Assembly: GCA_016744375.1 (NCBI GenBank)
Contig: JADGEM010000017.1
Span: forward strand, 1-64,000
Direction of reading: 5' to 3'
Source of the DNA: Gammaproteobacteria bacterium
GTDB lineage: Bacteria > Pseudomonadota > Gammaproteobacteria > GRL18
DNA: 64,000 bases
Part shown: piece by piece, positions 19,179 through 28,183 of the stretch
Position numbering within the stretch: the first letter of the stretch is position 1
Layout of the letters: the number at the start of each line of letters is the position of its first letter
Made by a program: the position numbers and the translations under genes
Notes under the pieces: model-generated
Told to the model about the DNA's origin: nothing
Database searches by the model: none
What the model saw: the letters and a program-made list of their open reading frames with translations, nothing else

Positions 19179-19585
19179 ATCATAATGCCGAGGATGGTTT
19201 AGTGCAGCTCTTCAATCTGAATATGGGGAGTGGTTTACAGCTCAATTTTCTGGAAATCACAGCTCTGCTCTTAATTGCATTAGCTACCCTGATGGCTCTT
19301 TATCGCTTACTCTTTGGCCCGACTACCCCGGATCGGATCGTCAGTGCCGATGCCTTATCGGTTATTGCAACAGTGATTCTCTGTATAATCGCTGCACTCT
19401 TTCAAAGTGTTTTATATCTGGATGTTGCATTAATCTATGGTGTCCTGTCATTTGTGGGCATTATTGCACTGGCCAGAGCCATTGAGCATCCTTCTGACAG
19501 TAACTTTGAAGGCCATCTTGAAGATAAGAATAATGTTAATGTTAGAAAAAGTGATCCTGGAAGAAATAGCGGAGACCAACCATGA
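19175..19585 (+). CDS. mrpF: Mrp/Ehr complex subunit F (MrpF-like)
   Basis: This 136-residue protein has three helices in the MrpF/PhaF pattern: LLIALATLMALYRLLFGPTTPDRIVSADAL, then VIATVILCIIAALF and a third helix with DVALIYGVLSFVGIIALAR. The GPTxxDRxxxxD motif is the family hallmark. It is longer than most MrpF proteins (about 90), with an N-terminal extension and a hydrophilic tail. It is a structural subunit of the membrane arm. It overlaps mrpE and mrpG by 4 bp each. Confidence 0.9.
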   Translation: MNHNAEDGLVQLFNLNMGSGLQLNFLEITALLLIALATLMALYRLLFGPTTPDRIVSADALSVIATVILCIIAALFQSVLYLDVALIYGVLSFVGIIALARAIEHPSDSNFEGHLEDKNNVNVRKSDPGRNSGDQP

Positions 19586-19932
19586 GATTAGCCGCTGATA
19601 TTTTTCTCCTTGCCGGAGCCGTCTTTATTTTTCTTGGTGCTCTGGGTTTGATTCGAATGCCGGATGTTTATAATCGTATTCAGGCTGGCACCAAAGCCGT
19701 AACTCTGGGTGCAATCGGTGTTTTTCTTGGGCTGGCATTTTTGTTTCCACAATGGTGGCATAAATTGCTGGTCATCATGGGGTTTATTTTATTGACCAAC
19801 CCGGTTAGTTCATCGGCTATTGCAAGAGCCTTTTACGTCTCAAATGTCAGGCCCTGGGTGCATGAAGAAGAGTCTAATAGTGAAGAAAGCTCTAGTCGCC
19901 CATTTAAAGAGAAACAGGAGTTATCACAATGA
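19582..19932 (+). CDS. mrpG: Mrp/Ehr complex subunit G (MrpG-like)
   Basis: This 116-residue, three-helix protein with the MrpG signature GALGLIRMPDVYNRIQAGTKAVTLG has a Glu/Ser-rich cytoplasmic tail. It is a small membrane-arm subunit next to MrpE and MrpF in Mrp antiporters and in Mbh/Mbx (MbxC). Its start overlaps the mrpF stop (ATGA) and its stop overlaps the next start. Confidence 0.9.
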   Translation: MRLAADIFLLAGAVFIFLGALGLIRMPDVYNRIQAGTKAVTLGAIGVFLGLAFLFPQWWHKLLVIMGFILLTNPVSSSAIARAFYVSNVRPWVHEEESNSEESSSRPFKEKQELSQ

Positions 19933-20189
19933 TCTGGATCGTTTCCTTTGTTGTTTTTATTATGCTGGCTTCTGCTCTAGCTGTACTTCTCTTACCAAAT
20001 TTGATTGCGGCCGTGGCGGCATCATCTGTTGTTTCACTGTCTCTTGCCGTGCTGTTTGCCTTGATGAAAGCGCCTGATGTTGCCATGACAGAGGCCGCGA
20101 TTGGCGCCGGACTCAGCAGTTTATTACTGGCAATGGCTTTGAGACGGCTAGGCTTATGGCAGTTGGATAAAGAGCAGGAGTCCAAATAA
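19929..20189 (+). CDS. DUF4040 / MbhD-like membrane subunit
   Basis: This 86-residue, three-helix protein has the DUF4040 signature LMKAPDVAMTEAAIGAG, found either fused in MrpA or as a separate MbhD/MbxD subunit. It corresponds to the NuoJ-like part of complex I. A separate MbhD gene, rather than a fused MrpA, is the arrangement seen in Mbh/Mbx-type complexes. It starts 4 bp inside mrpG; its last base is the first base of the next start codon. Confidence 0.88.
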   Translation: MIWIVSFVVFIMLASALAVLLLPNLIAAVAASSVVSLSLAVLFALMKAPDVAMTEAAIGAGLSSLLLAMALRRLGLWQLDKEQESK

Positions 20190-20911
20190 TGCGTAACATA
20201 AGCAGTTTGCTTTTTTCAGGTGGTCTGGCTTTCCTACTGTTGGTGCTGGCAACACAATTACCCTTTGGTCATACGAGTATGCTCCTGGGAAATGATATTC
20301 TGCAGGCTGCACCGGATGAAGTTGGCACCGGAAATATAGTTGCAGCAGTCCTGCTTGCTTATCGTGGTATTGATACCCTGGGGGAATTAGCTATTTTATT
20401 TACTGCAGCAGCAAGTGTCGGACTGATATTGGGGCAACGGTCAAATCATAGTGCCAAGCGTGACAAAACAATAACCGAGAGTCACTTTATTACCTCCAGG
20501 GCTTCTGATTTAATGATGCCGTTATTAATTATCGTTGGTTTTTATATTATTTTTTATGGTCACTTAACGCCTGGCGGTGGGTTTCAGGGTGGGGTCATTT
20601 TAGCCATTGCTTTTTTCCTTCCTGTTTTAACTCGCCCGGGAACCACTATTGATCATGGCATGATAACAATCATTGAAGGATTAGCCGGTGCTGGATTTAT
20701 TATGATTGGCTTATGGGCCATGTTATATGGCAAACCTTTTTTACAGCCATTTTTTGATACATTTTTAGGTAATGGAATTTTTGGCAGTTTATGGTCAGCA
20801 GGCACTTTGCCGCTCCTGTACCTTGCGGTTGGATTGAAAGTAGGGGCTGAATTGGCAGGTTTATTAGTGACTATCTCGGAAGCTCCAGCAGCGGAGGTAG
20901 AACGCACATGA
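20189..20911 (+). CDS. mrpB: MrpB-like subunit with N-terminal MbhE-like part
   Basis: This is a 240-residue membrane protein. The first about 90 residues (a helix, then EVGTGNIVAAVLLAYRGIDTLGELAILFTAAASVGLIL) match MbhE and the end of MrpA. The second part (MMPLLIIVGFYIIFYGHLTPGGGFQGGVILAIAFFL) is the MrpB/MbhF domain with its YGHxxPGGGFQGG motif. The two units are fused, as in many bacterial versions. It contributes to the sodium/proton path next to the NuoK-like subunit. It overlaps its neighbours by 1 and 4 bp. Confidence 0.9.
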   Translation: MRNISSLLFSGGLAFLLLVLATQLPFGHTSMLLGNDILQAAPDEVGTGNIVAAVLLAYRGIDTLGELAILFTAAASVGLILGQRSNHSAKRDKTITESHFITSRASDLMMPLLIIVGFYIIFYGHLTPGGGFQGGVILAIAFFLPVLTRPGTTIDHGMITIIEGLAGAGFIMIGLWAMLYGKPFLQPFFDTFLGNGIFGSLWSAGTLPLLYLAVGLKVGAELAGLLVTISEAPAAEVERT

Positions 20912-21348
20912 CCATGCCGGGAATTGAAGTTGTTTTTTATACAGGGGCTATTGGCTTGATAGTGATTGGTATGGCCGGTGTATTAATGGTTAAAAATGTG
21001 TTTCGTATGTTACTGGCTCTGGTTTTATTAGAAGCGGGTGCCAGCCTTTTACTGATCTTGTCAGGATTTCGTGAGACAGGTGTTGCCCCTATTCTTTTGT
21101 CAGGACATGCAGCAGGGCAACTTATGAATGATCCTGTGCCGCAGGCACTCGTTTTAACAGCGATTGTTATTGGTGTTGGAATTCAAGCTCTGGCTCTGGC
21201 TCTGATACTCAGAATTAAGCATCGCTATCACAGCCTGGACATGGGTGAAATTCGAGAACAAATGGAGCATGATATTGCTGTAAATTCAGGTGTTGTTTCT
21301 CCTGCCAGTGCACAAAGTCCTGAGCCAGGAGGTCATCACCATGGATAA
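20908..21348 (+). CDS. mrpC: MrpC/NuoK-like subunit
   Basis: This 146-residue, three-helix protein is homologous to NuoK. Glutamates lie in the middle of helix 2 (LLALVLLEAGASLLL), and DPVPQALVLTAIVIGVGIQALALALIL is the family's third helix. In complex I these glutamates form the E-channel linking redox and pumping. A His-rich tail (PGGHHHG) follows. The start overlaps mrpB by 4 bp, and the next gene begins 8 bp before this stop. Confidence 0.92.
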   Translation: MTMPGIEVVFYTGAIGLIVIGMAGVLMVKNVFRMLLALVLLEAGASLLLILSGFRETGVAPILLSGHAAGQLMNDPVPQALVLTAIVIGVGIQALALALILRIKHRYHSLDMGEIREQMEHDIAVNSGVVSPASAQSPEPGGHHHG

Positions 21349-22888
21349 TCTGATCCTGGTTGTTATCCTTCCTCTGTTGGCGGCATTTTTAATGCCAGCT
21401 ATGGCCAGAACCTCAGAAGTGCTGGCTCGTGTCACTGGTCTGATGGTTTTATTTATCTCTATTATTATTATTACCAGTGTTTGGGGTAGTGTGGATGAAC
21501 AAGCAGTATCATATGCTATTGGCGGGTTCCGACCTCCCATGGGTATTGTTTTTTATATTGATCAATTGTCACTGCTTTTTGCATTACTAATACCCGTTAT
21601 GATTCTTTTATTCTGGCCCTGGAACAAAGTAACTCATATACGTGAATATTCCCTGATGATGTTATTAACGGCATCTGCTTCAGGTCTGGTTCTCAGTGGT
21701 GACTTATTTAATATTTATGTGTTCTATGAATTATTAGCTGTTGCATCTTATGGTCTGGTTGTCGCACAGGGGCGCGCCGGGAAAAAAGGTGAGGGGGCAG
21801 CTTTAGCTGCTTCTCTGAGATATTTGATTTTAGGCGCTGTTGGCTCGGTCATGATGCTCATTGGTATTGCCATCATTTATACTCAGGCAGGTACATTAAA
21901 TCTGGCTCACCTTGCTTTACTGGCTCCGGAAAAACTGAACAATATGGCAGGATTATCTGCATTTGCACTGATTTTAATTGGTGTGGGTGTTAAGGCTGAG
22001 TTATTCCCGGTCAATACCTGGGTGCCTGAAGTGTATGGTGCGGTTTCAACTCGATTGTCTGCGCTGATGGCGGGTTTACTATCAAAGTTGGCCGTCATAG
22101 TTATTATTCGCGTATTGGTTTTACTTTTTCCACAACCGGAAGCCCTGCAATTAATGACTATTCTGGGTATGTTAGGTGTGATTAGTGGTGAACTGGTTGC
22201 ATGGCGTTCCAGGGATATGATTCGAATGCTGTCTTTTTCTTCTATCGGTCAGCTGGGGCTGGTTTTTGTCGCATTTTCTATTCCAGGTGATATGGGCTTG
22301 ATGGCTGGATTTGCAGTTGCGCTACATCATTTGCTGGTTAAGCCGGCATTATTTATGTTAGCAAGCGGCTGGACCGGACCATTGGAAAGCTTAAAAGGGG
22401 CTGCAAAACAATCACCTTATATTGCAGCTTTGTTTGTGCTGCTTGTTATGTCTCTGTTAGGTGTTCCGCCATTACCGGGGTTTTGGGCAAAGTTATTAAT
22501 TGTCGTGAATCTGGCATCACAGGCGGCACCGGTCTATCAATTTGCTCTGGCTTTCGTTCTTATTGCGACGGTTATTGAAGCCGCTTATTTATATCGTGTT
22601 GTCATGATTCTTTATCACCCAAACCAGGGACAACAAGCTTCAGTGCGTGAAAAACATAAAGCCTTTGAGTTGGTTATTGCTTCAGGTGCAGCCGTTATTC
22701 TCATCGCTGTTGCCTTGCAGGTGCAGTCAATGGAAACAAAACTCTCTTCCATGGCCCGGCAAACGGGTGACAGGCAGCACTATATCAATACTGTGTTTTC
22801 AAAATTAGATTTAGCTGACATCTATCATCAAAACAAGGTTCAACAAACAGACTTTCGTTCTAACAATCAGCTGCAGGGATCAAAATGA
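21341..22888 (+). CDS. mrpD: MrpD/NuoN-like antiporter subunit (first)
   Basis: This is a 515-residue, about 14-helix antiporter-like subunit. I chose the ATG at 21341 because a perfect AGGAGG lies 9 bases upstream and the protein then starts MDNLILVVILPLLAAF; a longer reading from 21290 would add 17 unlikely residues. Family features are the conserved Glu in helix 5 (NIYVFYELLAVASYGLVV), the key Lys in GVGVKAELFPVNTWVPEVY, and the HHLLVKPALFMLASG lysine. It moves protons or sodium. It corresponds to MbxH, and a second copy follows. Confidence 0.93.
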   Translation: MDNLILVVILPLLAAFLMPAMARTSEVLARVTGLMVLFISIIIITSVWGSVDEQAVSYAIGGFRPPMGIVFYIDQLSLLFALLIPVMILLFWPWNKVTHIREYSLMMLLTASASGLVLSGDLFNIYVFYELLAVASYGLVVAQGRAGKKGEGAALAASLRYLILGAVGSVMMLIGIAIIYTQAGTLNLAHLALLAPEKLNNMAGLSAFALILIGVGVKAELFPVNTWVPEVYGAVSTRLSALMAGLLSKLAVIVIIRVLVLLFPQPEALQLMTILGMLGVISGELVAWRSRDMIRMLSFSSIGQLGLVFVAFSIPGDMGLMAGFAVALHHLLVKPALFMLASGWTGPLESLKGAAKQSPYIAALFVLLVMSLLGVPPLPGFWAKLLIVVNLASQAAPVYQFALAFVLIATVIEAAYLYRVVMILYHPNQGQQASVREKHKAFELVIASGAAVILIAVALQVQSMETKLSSMARQTGDRQHYINTVFSKLDLADIYHQNKVQQTDFRSNNQLQGSK

Positions 22889-24777
22889 GTGTACTAGACG
22901 AAGTCTTTATTTTATGTGCACTGGGTGCTCTTGTCCTATTTGTTTTTCACCGTATACGAGGTATTGAAAAACTGGCTGTCGTATTTTATGCGGCTCTGCT
23001 TTATCTTCTGATAAAAATGTCTGGTCTGGGGTATGGCGGAGAGGTTATTTATTCATCATTTAGTCTCAATATATTGGGTGAAACATTACAATGGCGCTTT
23101 GATGCAGTTTCCTGGTTCTTTGCTATTATTACCGTTGCTTCAGGCCTTTTTTCTGCGGTCTTTATGAGCGGGAAATGGGGTGAATCCTATCGGGAAAAAA
23201 CCTCAAATGCAGCCTATGGGACTTTACAGATTGCATTATTACTCAATGTGAATAGTATGCTGATTTTATTGGCCAGTGGTGATTTGCTGTCATTATTTAT
23301 CGGCTGGGAATTAGTCAGTTGGGCGAGTTTCATGATGATGGCACTTAATCCTGATAAACAGGCTCGACAAGCTGCTATAAAATATATTGTTTATGCCATG
23401 GCTGGTGCAATGGCCTTTCTGGCTGCTATGGCTTATGTTTACGGGATTACAGGTTCACTGCAATATGCTGAGCTGGCCCAGGCTTCCGCTGCTTTGAGTA
23501 ATGGACAGATTATTCTTCTGTCACTTCTGTTTTTTACAGGCTTTGCCATAAAAATGGGCCTGATACCTTTTCATCTCTGGCAGGCTGTTGCTTACGCGGA
23601 AACACCCGCACCGGGCGCTGTTTTTTTAGGAGCAATTTCGGCTCGCATGGGACTCTATGCCATTATCGTTGTTCTGATTCAATTAATTGGACTGGGCCAT
23701 CTGCAGCAAATTCATATTCCATTTACTTTCTGGAACCTGCAAACTGTGCTTGCCTGGGTGGGAGCTCTGACCACTATTATTCCAACCTATATTGCATTAA
23801 AACAAAATGATGCCCGTCACCTTTTGGCCTGGCATGGTGTCGGGCAGGGCGGCTATATGTTATTGGGACTCATGACGCTAAATAGTCTCGGTAGTGCTGG
23901 TGGTTTACTGCATGTTTTTAATTATGCGACCTATCAGGCGGCTCTTTTTATGACTATTGGTGCCGTCATTTATCGAACCGGAACTGCCAATTTTGATAAG
24001 CTGGGCGGTTTAGTGACCCAGATGCCGCTGACCTTTATGGTCATGGTGTTCAGTATTATCGGTCTGGCAGGGCTCCCTCCTATGAATGGTTTTGTTTCCA
24101 AATGGATGGTTTACCGCAGCTTATTACTGGATGGTGAACCCCTGCTATTTGTGGCAGCTGTTATTGGTACTTTAGGAACCATTTTATCTGTTTACAAACT
24201 GGTTCATAATACTTTTCTCGGTCAGCTTCGAGTTGAACATCAGAATGTTCGAGAAGCACCGTTGAGTCTATTGATCCCAATGCTTGTTTTAGCAGCAATT
24301 ATGTTTGTTACAGGTATGATGCCGGGTCTGGTTCTGGACTGGGTTGCTTCGGCTCAGCTGGCAATGGGGCTTGTACCAGTTACTTATAATCTGGGTGGAA
24401 TTGTACTAGCCAGTGGTGGTCTGGATATGATCTGGATTACACTCATTTTATTTTATGGGCTGGGTGTGGGTGCAATTATATTTTATCTGCTGGGCGGTCG
24501 AGCCAAACGAGTTCACCAATATGATAACTATGCGGGAGGGCATTTTCTTACTTCCAGAGTTCGTTATCATTATAGCCATAATTTTTATGCAGGGCTGATG
24601 CACCTGATCGGCGGATGGTATCGGGGCAGCTTTAAAAAATTAGAACAGGCAATTGTTTCGTTGGTGAGCCTGTTGTCACAACTTTCGGAAAATATGTACC
24701 GCTCTGCTCAACCTGCCATGATGGTGATTATCGTTGTGGTGCTCTCTCTCTGGTCTATTTCGGGAGGAATAAATTAA
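22885..24777 (+). CDS. second NuoL/MrpD-like antiporter subunit (MbxH'-like)
   Basis: This is a 630-residue proton- or sodium-channel subunit. Helix 5 has LFIGWELVSWASFMMM with the key Glu, the central segment has AIKMGLIPFHLWQAVAYAETPAPGA with the Lys, and the later half has HLLAWHGVGQGGYMLLGL. The C-terminus extends past the core with helices around 537 and 610. A second, longer antiporter subunit directly after the first is what distinguishes Mbx (H and H') from Mbh, so this complex may translocate more ions per electron pair. It overlaps the previous stop by 4 bp and ends on the base that starts the next gene. Confidence 0.92.
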   Translation: MSVLDEVFILCALGALVLFVFHRIRGIEKLAVVFYAALLYLLIKMSGLGYGGEVIYSSFSLNILGETLQWRFDAVSWFFAIITVASGLFSAVFMSGKWGESYREKTSNAAYGTLQIALLLNVNSMLILLASGDLLSLFIGWELVSWASFMMMALNPDKQARQAAIKYIVYAMAGAMAFLAAMAYVYGITGSLQYAELAQASAALSNGQIILLSLLFFTGFAIKMGLIPFHLWQAVAYAETPAPGAVFLGAISARMGLYAIIVVLIQLIGLGHLQQIHIPFTFWNLQTVLAWVGALTTIIPTYIALKQNDARHLLAWHGVGQGGYMLLGLMTLNSLGSAGGLLHVFNYATYQAALFMTIGAVIYRTGTANFDKLGGLVTQMPLTFMVMVFSIIGLAGLPPMNGFVSKWMVYRSLLLDGEPLLFVAAVIGTLGTILSVYKLVHNTFLGQLRVEHQNVREAPLSLLIPMLVLAAIMFVTGMMPGLVLDWVASAQLAMGLVPVTYNLGGIVLASGGLDMIWITLILFYGLGVGAIIFYLLGGRAKRVHQYDNYAGGHFLTSRVRYHYSHNFYAGLMHLIGGWYRGSFKKLEQAIVSLVSLLSQLSENMYRSAQPAMMVIIVVVLSLWSISGGIN

Positions 24778-25676
24778 TGGCCTCCTTTAACTCAATCAGT
24801 GAACTCCTGGCTCAATTATTATTCATGCCCATGCTGGCCTTTCTTCTTGGTCTGGTCATGGTGCTTATGTATCGTAAAATAGCGGCTCGTTTACAACGTC
24901 GCATTGGGCCCCCATTTTTTCAGCCTGTTTATGATATTGTTAAACTGTACAGCAAGGATACTCAAATATCCCATGGCTTGATCCATGATATCGGGATTGT
25001 TGTTGCCGTTGGCGGTTATGTTGCTGCAGTTATCTTGCTGCCTGTTCCTGGTATGGATGGTATTGCTGATAAGGGCGGTATTATTACCCTGTCTTATTTT
25101 CTTATGATCCCCTCTTTAGGGATGGCTCTGGGCGTTGGACAATGTGCAAATCCCAATGGCTCTATCGGTATTTCCAGAGCACTCACTGCAATGCTGGCGT
25201 ATGATATCCCTTTTATTATTGTCGTGTTTGGTGTGGCCCTGCATTATCAAAGTACTTCTCTTGTGGGTATGATTGACTACCAGCAGGCTCATCAGTGGGG
25301 CATTTTTGAAATGCCCTTATTAGCTGCCGCAGGACTGTTTGCATTACAGGGCATGATGGGTAAGCATCCCTTTGAGATTTATGTTGCACCCGCTGAAATT
25401 GCAACCGGTCCTATGGTTGAAATGAGTGGTAAATTTATGGGAGGACTGTTTGTGATGCAGTCTTTTCAGTTTTATGTTGCCAGTGTTTTATATACATCAC
25501 TATTTTTAGGCGGTGGTGCTAACTGGTTTGAATTTTTACTAAAAATCTTTTTTGTGGTGGAAATTCCCATGAGCATCTCATTCCTGTTTCCTCGCTATCG
25601 TACTGAAGATATGGTGCGCATTATGTGGAAATGGCCGGTGATGCTGGCATTAATCGGCATTGCCTTTGTGATTTAA
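24777..25676 (+). CDS. NuoH-like membrane subunit (MbxM-like)
   Basis: This 299-residue, eight-helix protein belongs to the complex I subunit 1 family. Signatures include RRIGPPFFQPVYDIVKLYSKD near residue 41, the Glu-containing loop GKHPFEIYVAPAEIATGPMVEMSGKFMG, and FVVEIPMSISFLFPRYRTEDM near the end. It anchors the hydrophilic arm, forms part of the quinone or substrate cavity and starts the ion path. The presence of a NuoH homologue joins the Mrp arm to the redox arm that follows. A 46-bp gap separates it from the NuoB-like gene. Confidence 0.93.
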   Translation: MASFNSISELLAQLLFMPMLAFLLGLVMVLMYRKIAARLQRRIGPPFFQPVYDIVKLYSKDTQISHGLIHDIGIVVAVGGYVAAVILLPVPGMDGIADKGGIITLSYFLMIPSLGMALGVGQCANPNGSIGISRALTAMLAYDIPFIIVVFGVALHYQSTSLVGMIDYQQAHQWGIFEMPLLAAAGLFALQGMMGKHPFEIYVAPAEIATGPMVEMSGKFMGGLFVMQSFQFYVASVLYTSLFLGGGANWFEFLLKIFFVVEIPMSISFLFPRYRTEDMVRIMWKWPVMLALIGIAFVI

Positions 25677-25722
25677 GAAAGAGAAAGCTTTAACCTAAAT
25701 AAATTGGTCAAACACTGAGTAA

Positions 25723-26430
25723 ATGATAATGAGTAAACTTGGAAATATTCCTGTTCAGGCGAAGTCAGAAAAAAAACGTACCAATCCTCTGGCGAGAGTG
25801 TTTGATGAGTTGATCCAATTTTGTCAGTCTCGTTCTATGTTTATGCTGCACTATTGTACGGGTTGTGGTGCGATAGAGTTACCTCCGGCCATGACTTCTC
25901 GGTTTGATATGGAGCGTCTGGGCATTCAACCGATGGTGACGCCCCGTCAGGCAGACATTTTGCTGGTGACCGGTTATGTTTCTGTAAAGACTCTGAAAAG
26001 GGTTATTTTGACTTATGAACAAATGCAGTCACCTAAGTATGTGATTGGTATTTGTTCTTGTACCGTAAATGGTGGTATGTACTGGCAAAGTTATGCGACA
26101 GCTAAGGTATTGAATGAATATTTACCCGTTGATGTTTATATTGCCGGTTGTATGCCGCGACCTGAGGCCGTGATCATGGGGTTAAGACGCTTGATGTCAA
26201 ATATTGAGAATGGCAAAGGAAATGCCTGGAAAGATTACTATGAACGATATGATTATTATCTGGGCAATCAGCAGCATCTGTTTGGTGATGACTGGCAAAC
26301 TCCAGTTGATGTGATAGGTGAGGCAAAATTTTATGATCTGGAAGGTGAAGAAACCTATGGTGAGCACACCAGAACTTTAGAGCAGCACCAGGAGCCTTTG
26401 GAGGCTGCGGTAATGAGGGTAAAACTTTAG
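25723..26430 (+). CDS. NuoB-like iron-sulfur subunit (MbxJ-like)
   Basis: This 235-residue soluble subunit holds the proximal [4Fe-4S] cluster. Ligands visible are C45 and C48 in HYCTGCGAIELPP, C111 or C113 in GICSCTV, and C143 in AGCMPRPE. The CxxC spacing and the following Glu match the small subunit of group 4 hydrogenases (MbhJ/MbxJ) rather than the adjacent CC pair of true NuoB. It passes electrons to the active site at the interface with the NuoD-like subunit. A start at 25729 (MSKLG) is equally possible. The C-terminal about 70 residues are acidic and specific to this protein. Confidence 0.9.
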   Translation: MIMSKLGNIPVQAKSEKKRTNPLARVFDELIQFCQSRSMFMLHYCTGCGAIELPPAMTSRFDMERLGIQPMVTPRQADILLVTGYVSVKTLKRVILTYEQMQSPKYVIGICSCTVNGGMYWQSYATAKVLNEYLPVDVYIAGCMPRPEAVIMGLRRLMSNIENGKGNAWKDYYERYDYYLGNQQHLFGDDWQTPVDVIGEAKFYDLEGEETYGEHTRTLEQHQEPLEAAVMRVKL

Positions 26431-26468
26431 TTATATGCTACTAAATTATCAGATGTATTTAGAGATGA

Positions 26469-27044
26469 GTGAATATGAATTGCGATGAAATTAATGTCTG
26501 GCTGGATACCCTGCTAGAAGAAATTAATGAGATAAAAGTAACCCGAAAGAGTGATCGTCGGGTACGTGTGGATGTGGATGCCAGTTCATTACCTGCGTTA
26601 CTTGAATTGCTTAAGGGAAAGGCATCTTATGTTCATCTTTCAGCGATAAGTTGTGTGGACTGGCCAGATGATGAAGAATTTGAGCTGGTCTACCACTGTT
26701 GGTCTTATGAAGCAAAATCTCTTTTATCAGCACATACCCGTATCCCCAGAAATTCTAGTGAAGAGTTTGCCCGTTATGTCTCAGTATATGACATTTATAA
26801 ACCGGCTGGTTTTTTTGAGCGTGATATTTATGAAATGTTCGGGATCTATTTTGAAAGCAGTCCTTTTATGGAAAAGTTTATTCTTACCGAATGGAATGGG
26901 CCACCTCCAATGCGTAAAGATTTTGATGCCGAAGCCTATGTGAATGAAACTTTTAACTGGGCGGAATATAACCCTGACTGGTTACAGGAAATCACCGAAG
27001 AAGGTGGTGGAATTGCAATCAGGCCTGAGGATGTTCGCCTATGA
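26469..27044 (+). CDS. NuoC-like 30-kDa subunit (MbxK-like)
   Basis: This 191-residue soluble subunit of the complex I 30-kDa family carries the signature FFERDIYEMFGIYFE...ILTEWNGPPPMRKDF. It binds beside the NuoD-like subunit and has no cofactor. A GTG start at 26469 is used; an ATG two codons later (26475) is an equal choice. It is separate from NuoD, not fused as in some proteobacterial complex I. Its stop overlaps the next start by 4 bp. Confidence 0.9.
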   Translation: MNMNCDEINVWLDTLLEEINEIKVTRKSDRRVRVDVDASSLPALLELLKGKASYVHLSAISCVDWPDDEEFELVYHCWSYEAKSLLSAHTRIPRNSSEEFARYVSVYDIYKPAGFFERDIYEMFGIYFESSPFMEKFILTEWNGPPPMRKDFDAEAYVNETFNWAEYNPDWLQEITEEGGGIAIRPEDVRL

Positions 27045-28183
27045 GACCGGAAAATTATCAAGCGGTCAGACTGCCGTCCAGTAATGAATATGAAATTTTT
27101 ATCGGGCCCAATCACCCGGGTATTGAAGGTAACTATGCCTTTAAGCTCAGGTTGGATGGTGATGAAGTTATTTCGGGGAAAGCGGATGCAGGTTATCTGC
27201 ATCGTGGTTTTGAAAAATTAATGGAAGGGCGTTTGTGGATACAGAATCTGGCCATTGTTCCCAGGATTTGTGTGCCTGATCCGGTTCCTATGGAAGTGGT
27301 TTACTCCTTATCCGTTGAAGCGATCAGTGATATTGAAGTACCTGAACGCGGTCAATGGATCCGTGTCCTGCAAATGGAGCTGTCGCGTGTTGCATCCCAT
27401 TTATTTACCTTTGGTGGACATGCGGCAACCACTGGAATGTATACTCCAAGTTATTGGGGCGTTGCTGATCGGGATCTGGCTCTTGATTTATTTGAAGAGT
27501 TAACAGGCGGTCGTGTTTATCATATCTATAACATACCCGGTGGTGTACGCCGGGATATTCCTGATGGCTTTCTGGATCGTTTGGGTCATTATCTTGATTA
27601 CCTTGAATCCAGACAAAACGATTACGATAACCTTCTTTTTACCAATCAGGTCTTTGTTAAGCGTGCCCGTGGTATTGGTGTGATTAATAAAGAACAAGCT
27701 CTGGAATGGGGTGTGACTGGACCGAATCTTCGTGCCTGCGGTCTTCCCTTTGATGTGCGCCGTGATGATCCCTATTTGATTTATGATCAATTAGATTTTG
27801 ATATACCGCTTCAGGATGCAGGCGATGCACTGGCGCGAATTTTAGTCAGGCGTGATGAATTATTTCAGAGTGTGCGGATCCTCAGACAAATCATCAAACA
27901 TTTACCCTCAGTCAAAGGGCCGGTTCGAGCGCCTATCCCGAATCCATTAGCCTGGAATGTACCGGCAGGGGAAAGTTATAGTCGAGTAGAATCGTCCAAG
28001 GGTGAACTGGCTTATTATACCGTTTCCGATGGCGGGCCAAAACCTTATCGAGTTCATGTACGAGGGCCTTCCTCTATGCATGCCGTTCAGGTTTTAGAGA
28101 ATGTTGCTGTCGGTGCTCGAATTGAAGATGTGGCCCAAATCATGTTTTCATTAGATGCCTGTCCGCCAGAGGTCGATAGATAA
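27041..28183 (+). CDS. NuoD-like subunit with half of the NiFe cysteine ligands (MbxL-like)
   Basis: This is a 380-residue homologue of the complex I 49-kDa subunit and of group 4 NiFe-hydrogenase large subunits. Core motifs include GPNHPGIEGNY, GYLHRGFEKLMEGR, MELSRVASHL and GPSSMHAVQVLE. Hydrogenases have two CxxC pairs; here the first reads C77-V-P-D80 and the second C374-P-P-E377, so one cysteine of each pair is gone. It therefore cannot bind a normal NiFe centre, but it is not a plain NuoD either. The archaeal Mbx/sulfane-reductase subunit has likewise lost part of the ligand set. The electron acceptor is unknown; quinone, polysulfide or a thiol are candidates. Confidence 0.9.
   Translation: MRPENYQAVRLPSSNEYEIFIGPNHPGIEGNYAFKLRLDGDEVISGKADAGYLHRGFEKLMEGRLWIQNLAIVPRICVPDPVPMEVVYSLSVEAISDIEVPERGQWIRVLQMELSRVASHLFTFGGHAATTGMYTPSYWGVADRDLALDLFEELTGGRVYHIYNIPGGVRRDIPDGFLDRLGHYLDYLESRQNDYDNLLFTNQVFVKRARGIGVINKEQALEWGVTGPNLRACGLPFDVRRDDPYLIYDQLDFDIPLQDAGDALARILVRRDELFQSVRILRQIIKHLPSVKGPVRAPIPNPLAWNVPAGESYSRVESSKGELAYYTVSDGGPKPYRVHVRGPSSMHAVQVLENVAVGARIEDVAQIMFSLDACPPEVDR

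Noticed and set aside
27041-28183. NiFe hydrogenase large subunit
   Set aside because: One Cys of each CxxC pair is missing, and no hydrogenase maturation genes are present.
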